Shown: positions 27,412-35,270, counted from the stretch's first letter. The stretch: 44,445 nt of DNA from Verrucomicrobiota bacterium (GCA_947471985.1 CANIZL010000054.1:1-44445), one strand, 5' to 3'. Notes: generated by a model from the sequence alone, not told the origin. Translations and numbers: made by a program.

Positions 27412-27927
27412 TTACTGCTTTCCCGGCGGGCGGAACACGATGATGGCGCTCGGAAACGGCGCAATGCTGGTGGCGTCGCCAAACTTCAGCCGCCCCTTGA
27501 GAAAACGAATCTCCCCGTAGATGGCGAAGGTGTGCCACCACGCGGTGTCTGTCCGGGCCGGAACCAAGCACACCACGGTGGCCCCCTCCGAAGCCGACCG
27601 AAACGCCTTCTCCATCCAAAGCCCGATCTCGCGTCCGTACGGAGGATTCATGAAGACGATATCCCGAGACCAATCACGGGAGAGACCATCCTCGGCCAGG
27701 GTGTAGTGGCGCGAGCACTTGGCATTCTCGTGCGTCGAGCACGGGTCCAAGGTGAAGCCGAACTCGCCGTCGAGCTTGTCGAAGAGCCACTGCGGCGTCC
27801 CCCACTCGTTGGAGCGGGAGGAGAAGTGGACACTGGCAGCTCCGCGAGGCGGCGATGAGCCTCTCCGAGTCGTCACAGTTTCCTCGGCCAACGGTCCAGC
27901 GGGGTTTTCGATGTTCCGGATATTCAT
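27412..27927 (-). CDS. phage-type DNA N6-adenine methyltransferase
   Basis: A 171-residue protein of the phage N-6-adenine-methyltransferase (Dam_phage) type: EWGTPQWLFDKLDGEFGFTLDPCST at the N-terminus of the domain (substrate-binding W and the DPCST motif), IVFMNPPYG as the catalytic motif, then WMEKAFRSA and VVCLVPARTDTAWWH. It would methylate adenine in element DNA, protecting it from host restriction or marking it for replication control. It stands alone on the minus strand about 105 bp from the Rep gene end. Solitary methyltransferases are common on plasmids and phages. Confidence 0.88.
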   Translation of the reverse strand: MNIRNIENPAGPLAEETVTTRRGSSPPRGAASVHFSSRSNEWGTPQWLFDKLDGEFGFTLDPCSTHENAKCSRHYTLAEDGLSRDWSRDIVFMNPPYGREIGLWMEKAFRSASEGATVVCLVPARTDTAWWHTFAIYGEIRFLKGRLKFGDATSIAPFPSAIIVFRPPGKQ

Positions 27928-28032
27928 GACAGCAATTCCGCGTTCTGAAGGTGCTGTCTTTTTTTGGGGCGGAATCCGGACAAAAAAGTCGGGAATCTTT
28001 GATCGGGCGAGGTCCCAACGGTTTTGCCGGTT

Positions 28033-29475
28033 TCAGTCCGCAGCCGCCGGTCCTTCAAGCAGACGGGCAACGTGTTTGTTCACGGCCAGTCTTCTGGTCA
28101 CCTCCGCCATGGCCCCCCCATCTTCAATCAGCGACCGCACCAGGGGCGGGGCTGAACTCAGTGCCTCCTTCTCCACCTGATTTCGCTGATCCTTGGAAAG
28201 ACTTTGGAGGAATTGATCCACAACCCGTTGTCGCTCTCGCTCACGCACGTTCTCCCTCTCTTCGCGTCGCCTCTGCCGTGTTGTGGCTTCTTTCGTGCGT
28301 TCCTGAATCTCCCGTCGCTTTCGGGCGATTTCCGCGGTTCCCAAGAAGCCCGGTGGCGGTGAAAAATCCCCGTGGATGGCACTGAGGAGAAAACCCGGCG
28401 GGTTCCGGGAAACCCTCGGATCTTTCCGTGCGACGAGCCAATCGAGAACCTCGATCTGGGCCCGGACCTTTTCGGCTGCATGCGCTTTGACGGTTTCTTC
28501 GGCCGCCTTGACGCCGACTCCGCGTTCCACCAGCGCATCGGTCAGTGGTGAAGTCGCGCTTTCAGACTTGGTGGGTGACGATGCAACGTCACGCGCACCC
28601 GCCTTGGTGAACCGAACCTCCCATTTCCCGGAGCACACTTTGCGAAAGCGCTCGTCCTCGGGCATCGGCTCCAAATAGCCCGCCCGTTCCAACTCTTCGA
28701 TGCCCACCCGCAGTTTCCGCTTGAGGCTGGCGGCATCGTAACCGCGAGACAGACCGACGTGATTCCAGCTCAACTCCCTGAGGTCGAATTCCCATCGGCG
28801 GCGGTGGAAGAACCGTTTGTCGAGAAACCGATACAGCCGCTTCGCGATGGCGCTCTGGAGTCGCTTGAAGAACTCGAAGTCGATGGCCTTGAGATTGCCT
28901 CCCTGGAAGCTCCGGAACAGGACCTCGTTCCAGACAAAGGCCGAGAGTGGCGCCCCCGGACCGAGGTCGGGCCGGGTGTCGTGTCGGTGACAAAGCCAGA
29001 CGTTGTCGATGACGTGAAATTTTTCATCGACCCAACACTGCCGCTGCCTGTCCCACCAGGCGTTCCGGTAGTAGAGCGTCACGCCAGTCCAACGGTTCAG
29101 CGACTCTTCCAACCGGTCGTAAGTCTTGGTGTCGTCCCGCCAGCCCAGCAGCCGAATGAGCTGGTAGCGGGTGAAGGAAACCTTTCGGTCCGCGAAACCG
29201 CCCTGGCGGCTGAGCTGAATCAGGCCAAGCAACACCTCGTCGTCCAACGCCGTGGGCAGTCCAAAGGCATCCGAACCGGTGACGGTGAGTTGCCGGGTGA
29301 CGTAGTCGGCCCGACCCTTGTCCCAGATCCGGTCCTCAAAGCGCAGCGTCTTCCGCTCCGCCGGGAGCCGGTGCGCCAGCGCGCACAGCGGAAATTCCGC
29401 CAAATTCAACTCATCTCGTCCGTCCCCGCTCCCGACCCTCATCGACTCCAGTTCGATGCACTTTCTGTCCCGCAC
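28033..29475 (-). CDS. plasmid replication initiator, RepA/RPA family
   Basis: A 480-residue protein that would bind the iterons and open the origin. The core (about 20-300) matches the replication initiator protein A family: ELNLAEFPLCALAHR, YVTRQLTVTGSDAFGLPTALDDEVLLGLIQL, a winged-helix segment (SFTRYQLIRLLGWRDDTKTY), AIAKRLYRFLDKRF and the second winged helix (LSWNHVGLSRGYDAASLKRKL). The C-terminal third is a long charged helical region. The start is a GTG at 29475 with GGAGG seven bases upstream. The iterons lie about 110-220 bp upstream and parA is divergent beyond them, the usual rep-ori-par layout. Confidence 0.88.
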   Translation of the reverse strand: MRDRKCIELESMRVGSGDGRDELNLAEFPLCALAHRLPAERKTLRFEDRIWDKGRADYVTRQLTVTGSDAFGLPTALDDEVLLGLIQLSRQGGFADRKVSFTRYQLIRLLGWRDDTKTYDRLEESLNRWTGVTLYYRNAWWDRQRQCWVDEKFHVIDNVWLCHRHDTRPDLGPGAPLSAFVWNEVLFRSFQGGNLKAIDFEFFKRLQSAIAKRLYRFLDKRFFHRRRWEFDLRELSWNHVGLSRGYDAASLKRKLRVGIEELERAGYLEPMPEDERFRKVCSGKWEVRFTKAGARDVASSPTKSESATSPLTDALVERGVGVKAAEETVKAHAAEKVRAQIEVLDWLVARKDPRVSRNPPGFLLSAIHGDFSPPPGFLGTAEIARKRREIQERTKEATTRQRRREERENVRERERQRVVDQFLQSLSKDQRNQVEKEALSSAPPLVRSLIEDGGAMAEVTRRLAVNKHVARLLEGPAAAD

Positions 29476-29583
29476 GATTTCACCTCCGCAACAACCTGCT
29501 CGGTTGTTGTTCGTTCAAAGTTTGAGAACAGAGTTCGAAGTTGGGCCACCGATTTCCCAATGGTTTCAGGAACCTGCGCCAGA

Positions 29584-29695
29584 ATTCCCGCCCCGGGTCA
29601 TAGTGATCCCGTCCTCAGTTCCCGGTAGGGCCTGTCCCGGTTCCCGGTAAACCCAGTCCCAATTCCCGGCTTCGACGCTGTCTCGAATCCCGGTA
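29584..29695. repeat. iterons: probable replication origin (oriV)
   Basis: A TTCCCGGTA-like motif recurs in the same orientation at 29618-29627, 29640-29649, 29662-29671 and 29686-29695, that is at intervals of 22, 22 and 24 bp (about two helical turns). A weaker copy lies at 29584. The array sits between the rep start (29475) and the divergent parA gene. Regular two-turn spacing beside a RepA gene is the hallmark of iteron plasmids, so this is the best origin candidate. A DnaA box was not identified with confidence. Confidence 0.8.
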
Positions 29696-29781
29696 TAGCA
29701 CGGGCCGGAATGCTTCCGGAAGCCCCTTCGATTCATTCGCCAAACAGGTGTGGGTCGCGGACTCCGGCGACACTGGAAAGC

Positions 29782-29817
29782 AAACAAGCACGCATGCTTG
29801 CATCCATGTAAACAAGC
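29782..29817. promoter_or_regulatory. AAACAAGC repeats before parA: operator or centromere candidate
   Basis: AAACAAGC occurs at 29782-29789 and 29810-29817, 28 bp apart, with a CAAGC/GCTTG inverted repeat between them (29785-29800). The site lies 60-100 bp before the parA start. ParA-type loci are usually autoregulated through such sites. The second copy overlaps TGTAAACA, also seen upstream of the relaxase. Confidence 0.5.
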
Positions 29818-29880
29818 CCACTTGTAGGAAGGATTGGTGCCGTGTTACGACCGCATCATGGGACGATGGAGGCTTCGGGC

Positions 29881-30579
29881 ATGATTGTGGCACTGACCAA
29901 TTCGAAAGGCGGCGTGGGCAAGTCCACCTTGGCGGTTCATCTTGCCGTGTGGTGGAAAGAATCGGGCGCGAACGTCGCGCTGGTGGATGCCGACGTGCAG
30001 GGCTCGTCGTCACTTTGGCTCAAGGAGACGGGGACCGAGATTCCCGTCTTCCGGCTTCAGTCCGCCGATGAGGTGCTCGACCGCGTTCCGGAGATCAGCC
30101 GAACTTTTGAGCACATCGTAGTGGATGGCCCTGCCGGGCTTTCCGAAGTAACCCGAGCCATTCTGCTCGTGGCGGATCTGGCGTTGTTGCCGTGCGGTCC
30201 CTCGGTGCTCGACCTGCGTGCCGCCAACGAGGCCATCCGCGTCGTTAAACAGGCACAGGCGATTCGGAGCGGCCGACCGGACGCGGTGCTGATCCCGAAC
30301 AAACTTCAGGTGCATTACCGGCTGAGTCGGGAACTGCTGGAAACCACGCGGAACATGGCTGTGGCATCAACGGAGGGACTCCGGTTGCGGCAGGCCTACG
30401 CCGAGGCCGCCGGTCAGGGGACCGTCGTGTGGCGTCTGGGAACGCGTGGCGAAATGGCTACCAGTGAAATCAGGGAGTTGTGGAATGGACTATTCAGGAC
30501 GGACACGGAGAACGATGGGCGAAGCATTGCAGACGGCGGGGTTCAGCCGCGAGGAACTGACCTTTGTGACCGGCGGTGA
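29881..30579 (+). CDS. parA: ParA-family partition ATPase
   Basis: A 232-residue P-loop ATPase. The deviant Walker A KGGVGKST is at residues 9-16. ALVDADVQGSSSLW (motif A') and HIVVDGPAG (Walker B region) follow, as in short ParA proteins of type Ib partition systems. I chose the ATG at 29881 since the family begins MIVALTNSKGG and GGAGG lies eight bases upstream; the frame extends 13 codons further. The 3' end overlaps the next gene. It would position plasmid copies on the nucleoid. It diverges from the rep gene across the iteron region. Confidence 0.9.
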   Translation: MIVALTNSKGGVGKSTLAVHLAVWWKESGANVALVDADVQGSSSLWLKETGTEIPVFRLQSADEVLDRVPEISRTFEHIVVDGPAGLSEVTRAILLVADLALLPCGPSVLDLRAANEAIRVVKQAQAIRSGRPDAVLIPNKLQVHYRLSRELLETTRNMAVASTEGLRLRQAYAEAAGQGTVVWRLGTRGEMATSEIRELWNGLFRTDTENDGRSIADGGVQPRGTDLCDRR

Positions 30580-30853
30580 GCTTTCTCCCCCTGTGGCTCC
30601 GGCGGACAAACCCAAGACCGACCAGCCGTCCCGTCGGCCCAAAGCGAGGGCAGTGGTGACCTCCGTCGCCGATGGTGCAGTACCTGATTCAGCACCGGGT
30701 GCGACGGTCTCGATGACCTTTCGCCTCCCGGCAGATCTGCCCGCTCAGCTCATTCGCACCTCCGCCGAACGACGGGTTCAACGAAAGAGCCCCAGCAGCC
30801 AACAAGCTATCGTGGCGGAAGCACTCAGGGAATGGTTCGAGCGCCACAGTTGA
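30485..30853 (+). CDS. small partition partner, ParG-like/ribbon-helix-helix candidate
   Basis: A 122-residue protein overlapping the parA end. The N-terminal half is basic and disordered (proline/lysine-rich). The C-terminal 45 residues read as a ribbon-helix-helix-type unit (VSMTFRLPADLPAQLIRTSA, then SSQQAIVAEALREWFERH). Small ParB-type partners of short ParA proteins have this layout. AGGGAG stands seven bases before the ATG at 30485; a second in-frame ATG at 30515, with GGAG four bases upstream, gives 112 residues and is equally possible. Confidence 0.72.
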   Translation: MDYSGRTRRTMGEALQTAGFSREELTFVTGGELSPPVAPADKPKTDQPSRRPKARAVVTSVADGAVPDSAPGATVSMTFRLPADLPAQLIRTSAERRVQRKSPSSQQAIVAEALREWFERHS

Positions 30854-30879
30854 ACTGAAGGGCAGCGGTTTCCAACCGT

Positions 30880-30898
30880 TGTTTGACCCAGTCAAACA
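30880..30898 (+). terminator. 8-bp perfect hairpin after the partition operon
   Basis: TGTTTGAC / GTCAAACA with a CCA loop, 26 bp after the partition gene stop, preceded by a smaller CGGTT/AACCG hairpin. No T-tract follows, so a terminator role is uncertain; it could also be a binding site. Confidence 0.4.
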
Positions 30899-30979
30899 TG
30901 GTAAAAGGCACCCTGGGAGGTTTTGGCTTCCCGTAGTCGTCAGTTCAGATGCCAACGCATCGTGCTGACTCCATTTTGA

Positions 30980-32301
30980 GATGGGCATGAACGCCCGCCA
31001 AACCGGATTCACCATCCGGCTAAGGGGACGGAGTTTACCAACCGTCACGTTCATGTTCCGTAGAGCGTGGTGCCACGAGAGTGGCCCGCCACGTTCGAGA
31101 GAGGCTTTTGGAAGTAATCCCCGGTCACCAACCGGGAGTAATCTCCAGATTCTATCTCATGGCGTCGGGGCTCCGCCCCGCGAATACGGGCGAACGGGAA
31201 ATGCTCTGCCGTGCAAATCGGCGGAGTTGTCGGATTCAAAGCGGGTGCGGAAGGAAGCTTCCAAATCCCCCGGCGGGACACGTGACCACAGCCCTTTGGG
31301 CCAATCGGGTGCAATGCTCGTGAGGTTCGTGTAACGCACGCTGGCGTCGGGAGCCCGGCGGTCGCAAGACCGACCGGCCGGAGGGGGACAACCTCCGGGG
31401 TTCTGCCGAAAAAGCAGACCGTGAAAAGCTCAACGATGAGAGGGGCATCAAGCCCTTGCCAGTAAGCAACAGCAGAGACGGAGCCGAATCGGGAAAGACC
31501 AACCAGGACGGGTAAGGGAGCAGCTTCTGTATTCTAGCCCCCGAAATCGGTCTCCCCAGCGGGGATCGAAAACTATGCCGAGGCGGAAGCCTCGACCATA
31601 CCTGGAAGGAACGGACGATAGTGTCCTACCGACGTGACTGCTGTAGCGGAGAGTCAGACTAACCGTGCAAGGAGTGTGGCTGCCGGAGTGGTATCCGGTG
31701 TCGGCCAAGTCAGCCGATGATTCAAACGCCGCACTTCGATGAGAGTGTTCCAAGTAGGAGCGGACGATGGTCCGCACCCTGTCCGCGTTTCCTTCGGGAG
31801 ACAACGGGCGGGGTGTCGCTTCAGCAAGGCAGTTGAAGCGGCGGGCGCGTGCTTACGGGTGGTGCCGGGCACAAAGCGCACACGAAAGGAACGACGGGAT
31901 TCACCCGTCTCAAAATGAGGTCAAAGGTCGGTGGGGTCCAATCCCCCACCGGCCAGTTCTCCATGGAGAGAACATTCGTTCGAGCCCGCGCGGCCTGGGG
32001 ACAGGCGGCGGTGATCGAAGGCAACTGAACAACAAAACGATTTTCGGGAACGCAACGGGATTAGGGATTTGCGGGCGCAACCACTATGGATTGCGCAACT
32101 GCGATGCAGGAATACAGCTTCGTACAACGGAGATGGACGAGAAACCTGCGCACAGCGCGAACACGAGGTTTTTAGGACGACGAGGTTGGACGTGGTTTTG
32201 AGCACTGCAAGGTGCTGTAGGGTTTGGGCTTTCGGGAAAGTTGCGCCCCCAATGCAACTTCCCACCTTCACGCCTCCATAACAGCCGGTGGAGGCGTGAA
32301 C
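30980..32301 (+). ncRNA. candidate large structured RNA (about 1.3 kb) upstream of a basic protein gene
   Basis: No credible ORF exists on either strand, yet strong hairpins follow one another. Examples: 31120-31136 (CCCGGT/ACCGGG), 31204-31226 (CTCTGCCG/CGGCGGAG), 31359-31372 (CGGTC-GCAA-GACCG, a GNRA loop), 31378-31398 (CCGGAGG/CCTCCGG), 31579-31594 (CGAGGC-GGAA-GCCTCG, GNRA), 31760-31775 (GCGGAC/GTCCGC), 31788-31801 (UUCG loop), 31893-31909 (GACGGG/CCCGTC), 31926-31954 (11 bp), 31956-31973 (GTTCTC/GAGAAC), 32075-32096, 32234-32263 (10 bp with one bulge) and 32269-32298. This density with tetraloops resembles large ornate RNAs, but I match it to no known class: there is no reverse transcriptase or intron domain V as in group II introns, and no IscB as in HEARO/omega RNA. 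The 5' end is a guess. Confidence 0.65.
32269..32298 (+). promoter_or_regulatory. hairpin hiding the ribosome-binding site of the basic protein gene
   Basis: CACGCCTCCA (32269-32278) pairs perfectly with TGGAGGCGTG (32289-32298) around a 10-nt loop. The right arm contains GGAGG (32290-32294), seven bases before the ATG at 32302. Folding would block ribosomes, so translation may depend on the RNA's conformation or on a bound protein. Confidence 0.75.
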
Positions 32302-33135
32302 ATGGGTTACCGGTGCGTCGCCACCTCGGTGGCGGGATTCGTGCAGCAATTGGCCGTGTGCTACGTGGGGCGCGGATATTACTTCTACGTCCAGGGTGGC
32401 ATCCCGGCGCAGAAGAACCCGGCGGCCATCGACCGGAAGCTGGTCGAGCGCTACGGGATCGCCGTCTCGAAGTGGACTCGGTGCAGGCGGCGCAAACGGG
32501 GCCACGCCAGCGTGCAATATCTGCGCCACGGCGAGTTCTTCGTGCTGTTGGCGACCCACGGCGAACACCCGTTCTTCGGTTCAGAAGGAACGCTCGTTCG
32601 GGACATCCGACGACAACCGCTCCGATTCATGGGTTACTCCATCGGCTGCCGGCCCGCCCGGGGCGGCGGACTGCTTCACCCCTCGGTCCGAATCGAGAGG
32701 AGGGAGTTCGCAGCCTTGAAGGCTCATCTGGGGAGGGTTGCCGTCCACCGTTCGGTCGATGACCTCTGCCGGATTCTCCGTTCGTTGCCTTACGAGCCCT
32801 ATGCGCCGGTCCGGGACCAGTTGCGCATCCTGGTCCGGTCCATGAACCGCCGCCGCAAAGCGGCCGGTTTGGAGCCCGTCCCGCCGGGAGCCTTTCGACA
32901 ACGAAGAAGGCCGGTCCACCCCTTCGGAGCTCCGTTGCCCCGACCAACGGTAGCGCCCCCCAATTTATCGTGTCCGGAAAGGGCTGCTTCCAGCGACTGC
33001 ATCTCTGATCGGACATTTTTCAGGAGCAAAACCTATGAGCGACATGCAGAACAACAACCCGAACCAGCGGAAGAAACCGACAGCCAAAGGCGGCATCCTG
33101 GTGCCGTTTCCGAAGCCGATCGTGGAGAGGACTGA
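32302..33135 (+). CDS. basic protein of unknown family, partner of the structured RNA
   Basis: A 277-residue, strongly basic protein. The N-terminus is well ordered: a hydrophobic, aromatic block (VAGFVQQLAVCYVGRGYYFY, 11-30), then WTRCRRRKRG (58-67), RHGEFFVLLATHGEHPFF (75-92) and RFMGYSIGC. A second basic helical part spans about 125-190 (VRIERREFAALKAHLGR, MNRRRKAAGLEPVP). Nothing resembles RuvC, HNH, LAGLIDADG, reverse transcriptase or a transposase catalytic set. Arginine clusters alternating with aromatics suggest RNA binding. The start is set by GGAGG at 32290. From about residue 210 the sequence is low-complexity and overlaps the next gene by 101 bp, so the native end has probably been lost by recombination and the frame runs on. 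Confidence 0.75.
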   Translation: MGYRCVATSVAGFVQQLAVCYVGRGYYFYVQGGIPAQKNPAAIDRKLVERYGIAVSKWTRCRRRKRGHASVQYLRHGEFFVLLATHGEHPFFGSEGTLVRDIRRQPLRFMGYSIGCRPARGGGLLHPSVRIERREFAALKAHLGRVAVHRSVDDLCRILRSLPYEPYAPVRDQLRILVRSMNRRRKAAGLEPVPPGAFRQRRRPVHPFGAPLPRPTVAPPNLSCPERAASSDCISDRTFFRSKTYERHAEQQPEPAEETDSQRRHPGAVSEADRGED

Positions 33136-33790
33136 CCTGGATCGACTGCCTCCGGACCTGCTGATCACTATTGATGGGCAGGCCCGCACGGGCAAGAACA
33201 CGGCCGGGGAACTCCTCGCGGGGGCGCTCGGCGGAATCCTGGTGGATTCGGGCCGATTCTACCGGTCCCTCACCCAAGCCGCTTTGGTCGCGGAAGTGGA
33301 CCTTGATGACCGGAACGCCGTGGAATCCTTCTGTGCCGGGGCGCGTCTGGACGCCGTCATCCGTCCGAACGACCGGGGTGTCTTTGAAGCCCTCACCACG
33401 GTGAACAGCGGATTGTTTACCGACGCCACCCTCGTTTCCGTCGGGGCCTTGGTTCCCAAAGTGGCGCAGATCCCGTTGGTTCGCGCCCTGGTGAATGCCA
33501 CGTTGCGCCGACTTTACCGGGGAGGACGAATGATCGTTCTGGGCCGGGACATCGGGATGAAGGTGTTCCCGAACACCCCCTACCAGTTTTACTTCTGCGC
33601 CCCTGCCGCCATTCGCGAGCTGCGCGATTCTGGCCGGATCGACGGCAGTGCAGTGGCCAAGCGCGACCGCGACGACGCCAATCAGACCTTTTTCCCGCCC
33701 AAAGCTGCCGAGGTGGACACCGGCAACAAGTCTCCGGAGCAGGTGCTCCATGTGATGCTGGATGAGATTCTGGAGCGGACGCCGGAGTAA
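33035..33790 (+). CDS. cmk: cytidylate kinase-like protein with atypical P-loop
   Basis: A 251-residue protein. After a 40-residue extension it follows the cytidylate kinase fold: ITIDGQARTGKNTAGELLA (P-loop, where Cmk normally has GPSGSGKGT), GGILVDSGRFYRSLTQAAL (LDTGxxYR equivalent), GRDIGMKVFPNTPYQFYFCA (the GRDIGT motif) and VAKRDRDDANQTFFPPKAAEV near the C-terminus. Cmk phosphorylates CMP/dCMP. GKN replacing GKG/GKS and GM replacing GT suggest altered activity. AGGAG lies eight bases before the ATG. A nucleotide kinase is unusual cargo on a mobile element and may serve DNA replication or a nucleotide-based defence; this is open. Confidence 0.85.
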   Translation: MSDMQNNNPNQRKKPTAKGGILVPFPKPIVERTDLDRLPPDLLITIDGQARTGKNTAGELLAGALGGILVDSGRFYRSLTQAALVAEVDLDDRNAVESFCAGARLDAVIRPNDRGVFEALTTVNSGLFTDATLVSVGALVPKVAQIPLVRALVNATLRRLYRGGRMIVLGRDIGMKVFPNTPYQFYFCAPAAIRELRDSGRIDGSAVAKRDRDDANQTFFPPKAAEVDTGNKSPEQVLHVMLDEILERTPE

Positions 33791-33866
33791 AGTGGCTTTT
33801 GTGACTGGCCTGTGTTCGGCTGACTCGATGAGAAGCTAGTCACGCGGCACGCCATATCCGCGAACA

Positions 33867-34538
33867 TCAGTCCAGCATCTCGCTTAAGTAGCGGTTGATA
33901 GACAGTTTTAGAGGACTGTTCGGTTCGCTGCTTGAGCCGAATTGTTCCCAAATGGCCTCGTGCGCTGCCGTAAAACGATCCCAAAACCAGTATGGGTTAA
34001 CAATTACCGCCCCTTTCTCCATGGCCCATGAAGGATACTTGGAGTCCTCAGTGAAGTATACACCCTTGCCCCTGTATCCATGAACCATCGTGTGCCTACC
34101 CAAGCGATAAATGATGTGGGAATACGATGTGACCTTTTGATGTTCACCGCTCCCCCAAAGCGAGTCGTATTCTTTCTTCTGGGCCTTGTTGAGTGGGCGG
34201 GATAGCTTCGCGTCAATCTTCGTGCACACCTTCAAGAACCCATCCCGTTGGACATCGTCCTCATTCTGACCGGAGGAAGGCGGGCGATGGTAGAAGACCT
34301 TTCCAAGAGTTTCGATTCCAACGCACGTCATAAGAAACAAAGGGAACGGCGCATAGACCAAGCGCTTGCCGTCCTTCGCCAATTTCGCCATCTCACTCAC
34401 CTGGCCAACGAATAACACCTTTAGTCTACGCTTAAGCGCAGCGTACTTTTCCTCCTCGCCAAAGGCTCGCACTTGCCCGTAGTTGAGACCTGTTTCATGG
34501 GCACTTGGCCCGAAATACACTTCGTCTGGAACTGGCAT
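33867..34538 (-). CDS. possible HEPN-type protein
   Basis: A 223-residue protein without a named family that I recognise. Near residue 160 it has YRLGRHTMVHGYRG, which fits the HEPN ribonuclease motif R-polar-xxx-H (RHTMVH) and its usual GY sequel; helices before and after fit an alpha-helical HEPN fold. An earlier hydrophobic segment (YAPFPLFLMTCVGIETLGKVF) may be a buried helix. HEPN proteins often act as RNases in toxin-antitoxin or abortive-infection systems. There is no adjacent MNT partner. The ATG at 34538 starts 114 bp from the end of radC, in the same direction. The call is inferred from one motif. Confidence 0.6.
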   Translation of the reverse strand: MPVPDEVYFGPSAHETGLNYGQVRAFGEEEKYAALKRRLKVLFVGQVSEMAKLAKDGKRLVYAPFPLFLMTCVGIETLGKVFYHRPPSSGQNEDDVQRDGFLKVCTKIDAKLSRPLNKAQKKEYDSLWGSGEHQKVTSYSHIIYRLGRHTMVHGYRGKGVYFTEDSKYPSWAMEKGAVIVNPYWFWDRFTAAHEAIWEQFGSSSEPNSPLKLSINRYLSEMLD

Positions 34539-34652
34539 ATTGTAGGCGTCAGATTCTTCACGTTCGGCTCTTTGACTCCCCAGTCCATCGTAATGAAAAG
34601 TCGGAGCGTCGTCGAGCTTTCTACGACTGTGAATCTGGAAGACGTTTCACGT

Positions 34653-35270
34653 CTAAAAGTAGCCCAACTCCCGAAGGGACACGTAGTCTTTCGGGCGCTC
34701 GGTCGTGCTACGTCCCATGATGACGTGGTCGAGCACTTCGATCTTGAGCAATTGCCCGGCGCGGATGAGGTCGCGCGTCACGCGGATGTCCGCCTCGCTC
34801 GGGGTCGGGTCTCCCCCTGGATGATTGTGTGCCAGAACGATGGCCGACGCCCGTTTGGCGATGGCCACGGCGAAGACCTCACGGGCATGGACCAGCACCT
34901 GGTCGAGAATACCTTGGCCGATGTTTTCGACGGCGATCAGTCGGCGGCGGGTGTTCAGGCAGAGCACTTGAAAGTGTTCAACGGCATAGAGCCGGTTAGG
35001 TTCGCGCAGCACGTCGGCGATGCGTCTTGGGTTGTCGAGCACCGGGGATTCGCGGTGGGCTTCCTGCGTCAACCGCTGGGCCAGCAGGAAGGCCGACTTG
35101 ATCGCCGCCGCCTTCGACTGGCCGACGCCTTTGACCTGCTGCAATTCGTCGAACGAGGCCTGCGCGAGATTGGTGAGCCCGCCGTAACGCTGCATCAGCG
35201 ATTCCGCGACGGGTTTCCCTGCCAACCTGGAAAGCAACTGGGTGTTGTCGACCTGTTCGAAAGACTGCAT
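34653..35270 (-). CDS. radC: RadC-family JAB-domain protein
   Basis: A 205-residue protein with N-terminal helix-hairpin-helix segments (QVKGVGQSKAAAIKSAFLLA) and a C-terminal JAB/MPN metalloprotease-like domain, ending in the HNHPGGDPTPSEADIRVTRDL signature and the family tail YVSLRELGYF. The name DNA repair protein is historical; the activity is not established. Mobile elements carry RadC very often. The ATG at 35270 has GGAGG five bases upstream; a GTG two codons earlier is less likely. It runs opposite to the DUF932 gene, 407 bp away. Confidence 0.93.
   Translation of the reverse strand: MQSFEQVDNTQLLSRLAGKPVAESLMQRYGGLTNLAQASFDELQQVKGVGQSKAAAIKSAFLLAQRLTQEAHRESPVLDNPRRIADVLREPNRLYAVEHFQVLCLNTRRRLIAVENIGQGILDQVLVHAREVFAVAIAKRASAIVLAHNHPGGDPTPSEADIRVTRDLIRAGQLLKIEVLDHVIMGRSTTERPKDYVSLRELGYF

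Noticed and set aside
28759-29628. 289-codon plus-strand ORF
   Set aside because: It is antisense to the replication initiator and runs into the iterons; no domain is recognisable.
30980-32301. Group II intron
   Set aside because: There is no reverse transcriptase ORF and I could not find a domain V-like hairpin or a convincing GUGYG start; the downstream protein has no maturase or RT motifs.
30980-32301. HEARO/omega RNA of an IscB element
   Set aside because: The downstream protein has no RuvC or HNH motifs and the RNA region is several times longer than that class.
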